A DNA stretch of 22,658 nt, taken from assembly GCA_002306055.1 (NCBI GenBank), contig DBRR01000042.1, forward strand, positions 1 to 22,658, read 5' to 3'. Numbering within the stretch: position 1 is the stretch's first letter; each line of letters starts with the position of its first letter. The position numbers and the translations under genes were made by a program. The stretch comes from Anaerolineaceae bacterium UBA1363. GTDB taxonomy: Bacteria; Chloroflexota; Anaerolineae; Anaerolineales; Anaerolineaceae. Below, piece by piece: positions 22,521 through 22,658 of the stretch. The notes beneath the pieces are model-generated. The model saw nothing but the letters and a program-made list of their open reading frames with translations, was not told where the DNA came from and ran no database searches.

Positions 22521-22658
22521 AAATGACTGGTGATACGTGGCTTTAAAACAAAGATAAGGATCGATCTGTAAATCTCTTCTACTCTACCCTTTCCACTTGC
22601 CAAAATTAGGGGTTGGGTGGTTGGATGTGAACGGTGTCAAGGCAATTTAGAAATGTCC
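22521..22658. other. Upstream region at the right edge of the window
   Basis: I see no convincing gene. The - strand contains a TTGACA at 22615-22620 without a matching -10 at normal spacing. The open frame that crosses this stretch on the - strand (22603-22397) runs over the RsmI-family gene in another frame and looks like a chance frame. Confidence 0.35.

Noticed and set aside
22397..22603. 68-codon - strand frame upstream of the second RsmI gene
   Set aside because: It runs across the promoter and into the gene in another frame, with no ribosome site or recognisable sequence.

Overview
The window looks like a chromosomal segment of a Chloroflexota bacterium, probably class Anaerolineae. 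This is an inference from the combination of genes (a fused single-chain 2-oxo acid dehydrogenase E1, a Val T-box leader, a type II pantothenate kinase, a CUT1 sugar transporter without a local ATPase) and moderate GC. No rRNA or other phylogenetic marker was available. I see no insertion sequence, CRISPR array, tRNA or phage gene.

Layout. 1-190: tail of a + strand gene entering from the left, followed by a strong bidirectional terminator. 387-4084 (-): fused E1 and E2 of a 2-oxo acid dehydrogenase complex. 4226-7341 (-): sugar ABC transporter (lipoprotein, two permeases). 7513-9657 (+): class II fructose-1,6-bisphosphatase and GDP-mannose 4,6-dehydratase. 9691-12635 (+): Val-specific T-box leader (specifier GUC) and valyl-tRNA synthetase. 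12673-14385 (-): an unrecognised 570-residue protein with a nucleoside-phosphorylase-like C-terminus. 14511-15203 (+): RsmI. 15184-15912 (-): queuosine-precursor transporter family. 16000-17591 (+): type II pantothenate kinase and RsmE. 17599-22482 (-): a tightly coupled five-gene RNA-modification operon.

The last operon is the most unusual part. Its order of transcription is RsmI paralogue, divergent tRNA-guanine transglycosylase (TGT), an Arm/Rmt-type 16S rRNA m7G1405 methyltransferase homologue, a second degenerate copy of the same family, then an RsmF-like m5C methyltransferase. Every junction overlaps by 4 or 8 bases. By family, the rRNA enzymes address C1402, G1405 and C1407 of helix 44, the ribosomal decoding site, and TGT normally modifies the tRNA wobble base. 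With the separate rsmI and rsmE nearby, about 8 kb holds seven RNA-modification enzymes. Arm/Rmt enzymes are best known as aminoglycoside-resistance determinants. Here one sits as an apparently native housekeeping-style gene with a divergent twin and no antibiotic-biosynthesis or mobile genes, which suggests an intrinsic decoding-centre modification programme. That interpretation is a hypothesis.
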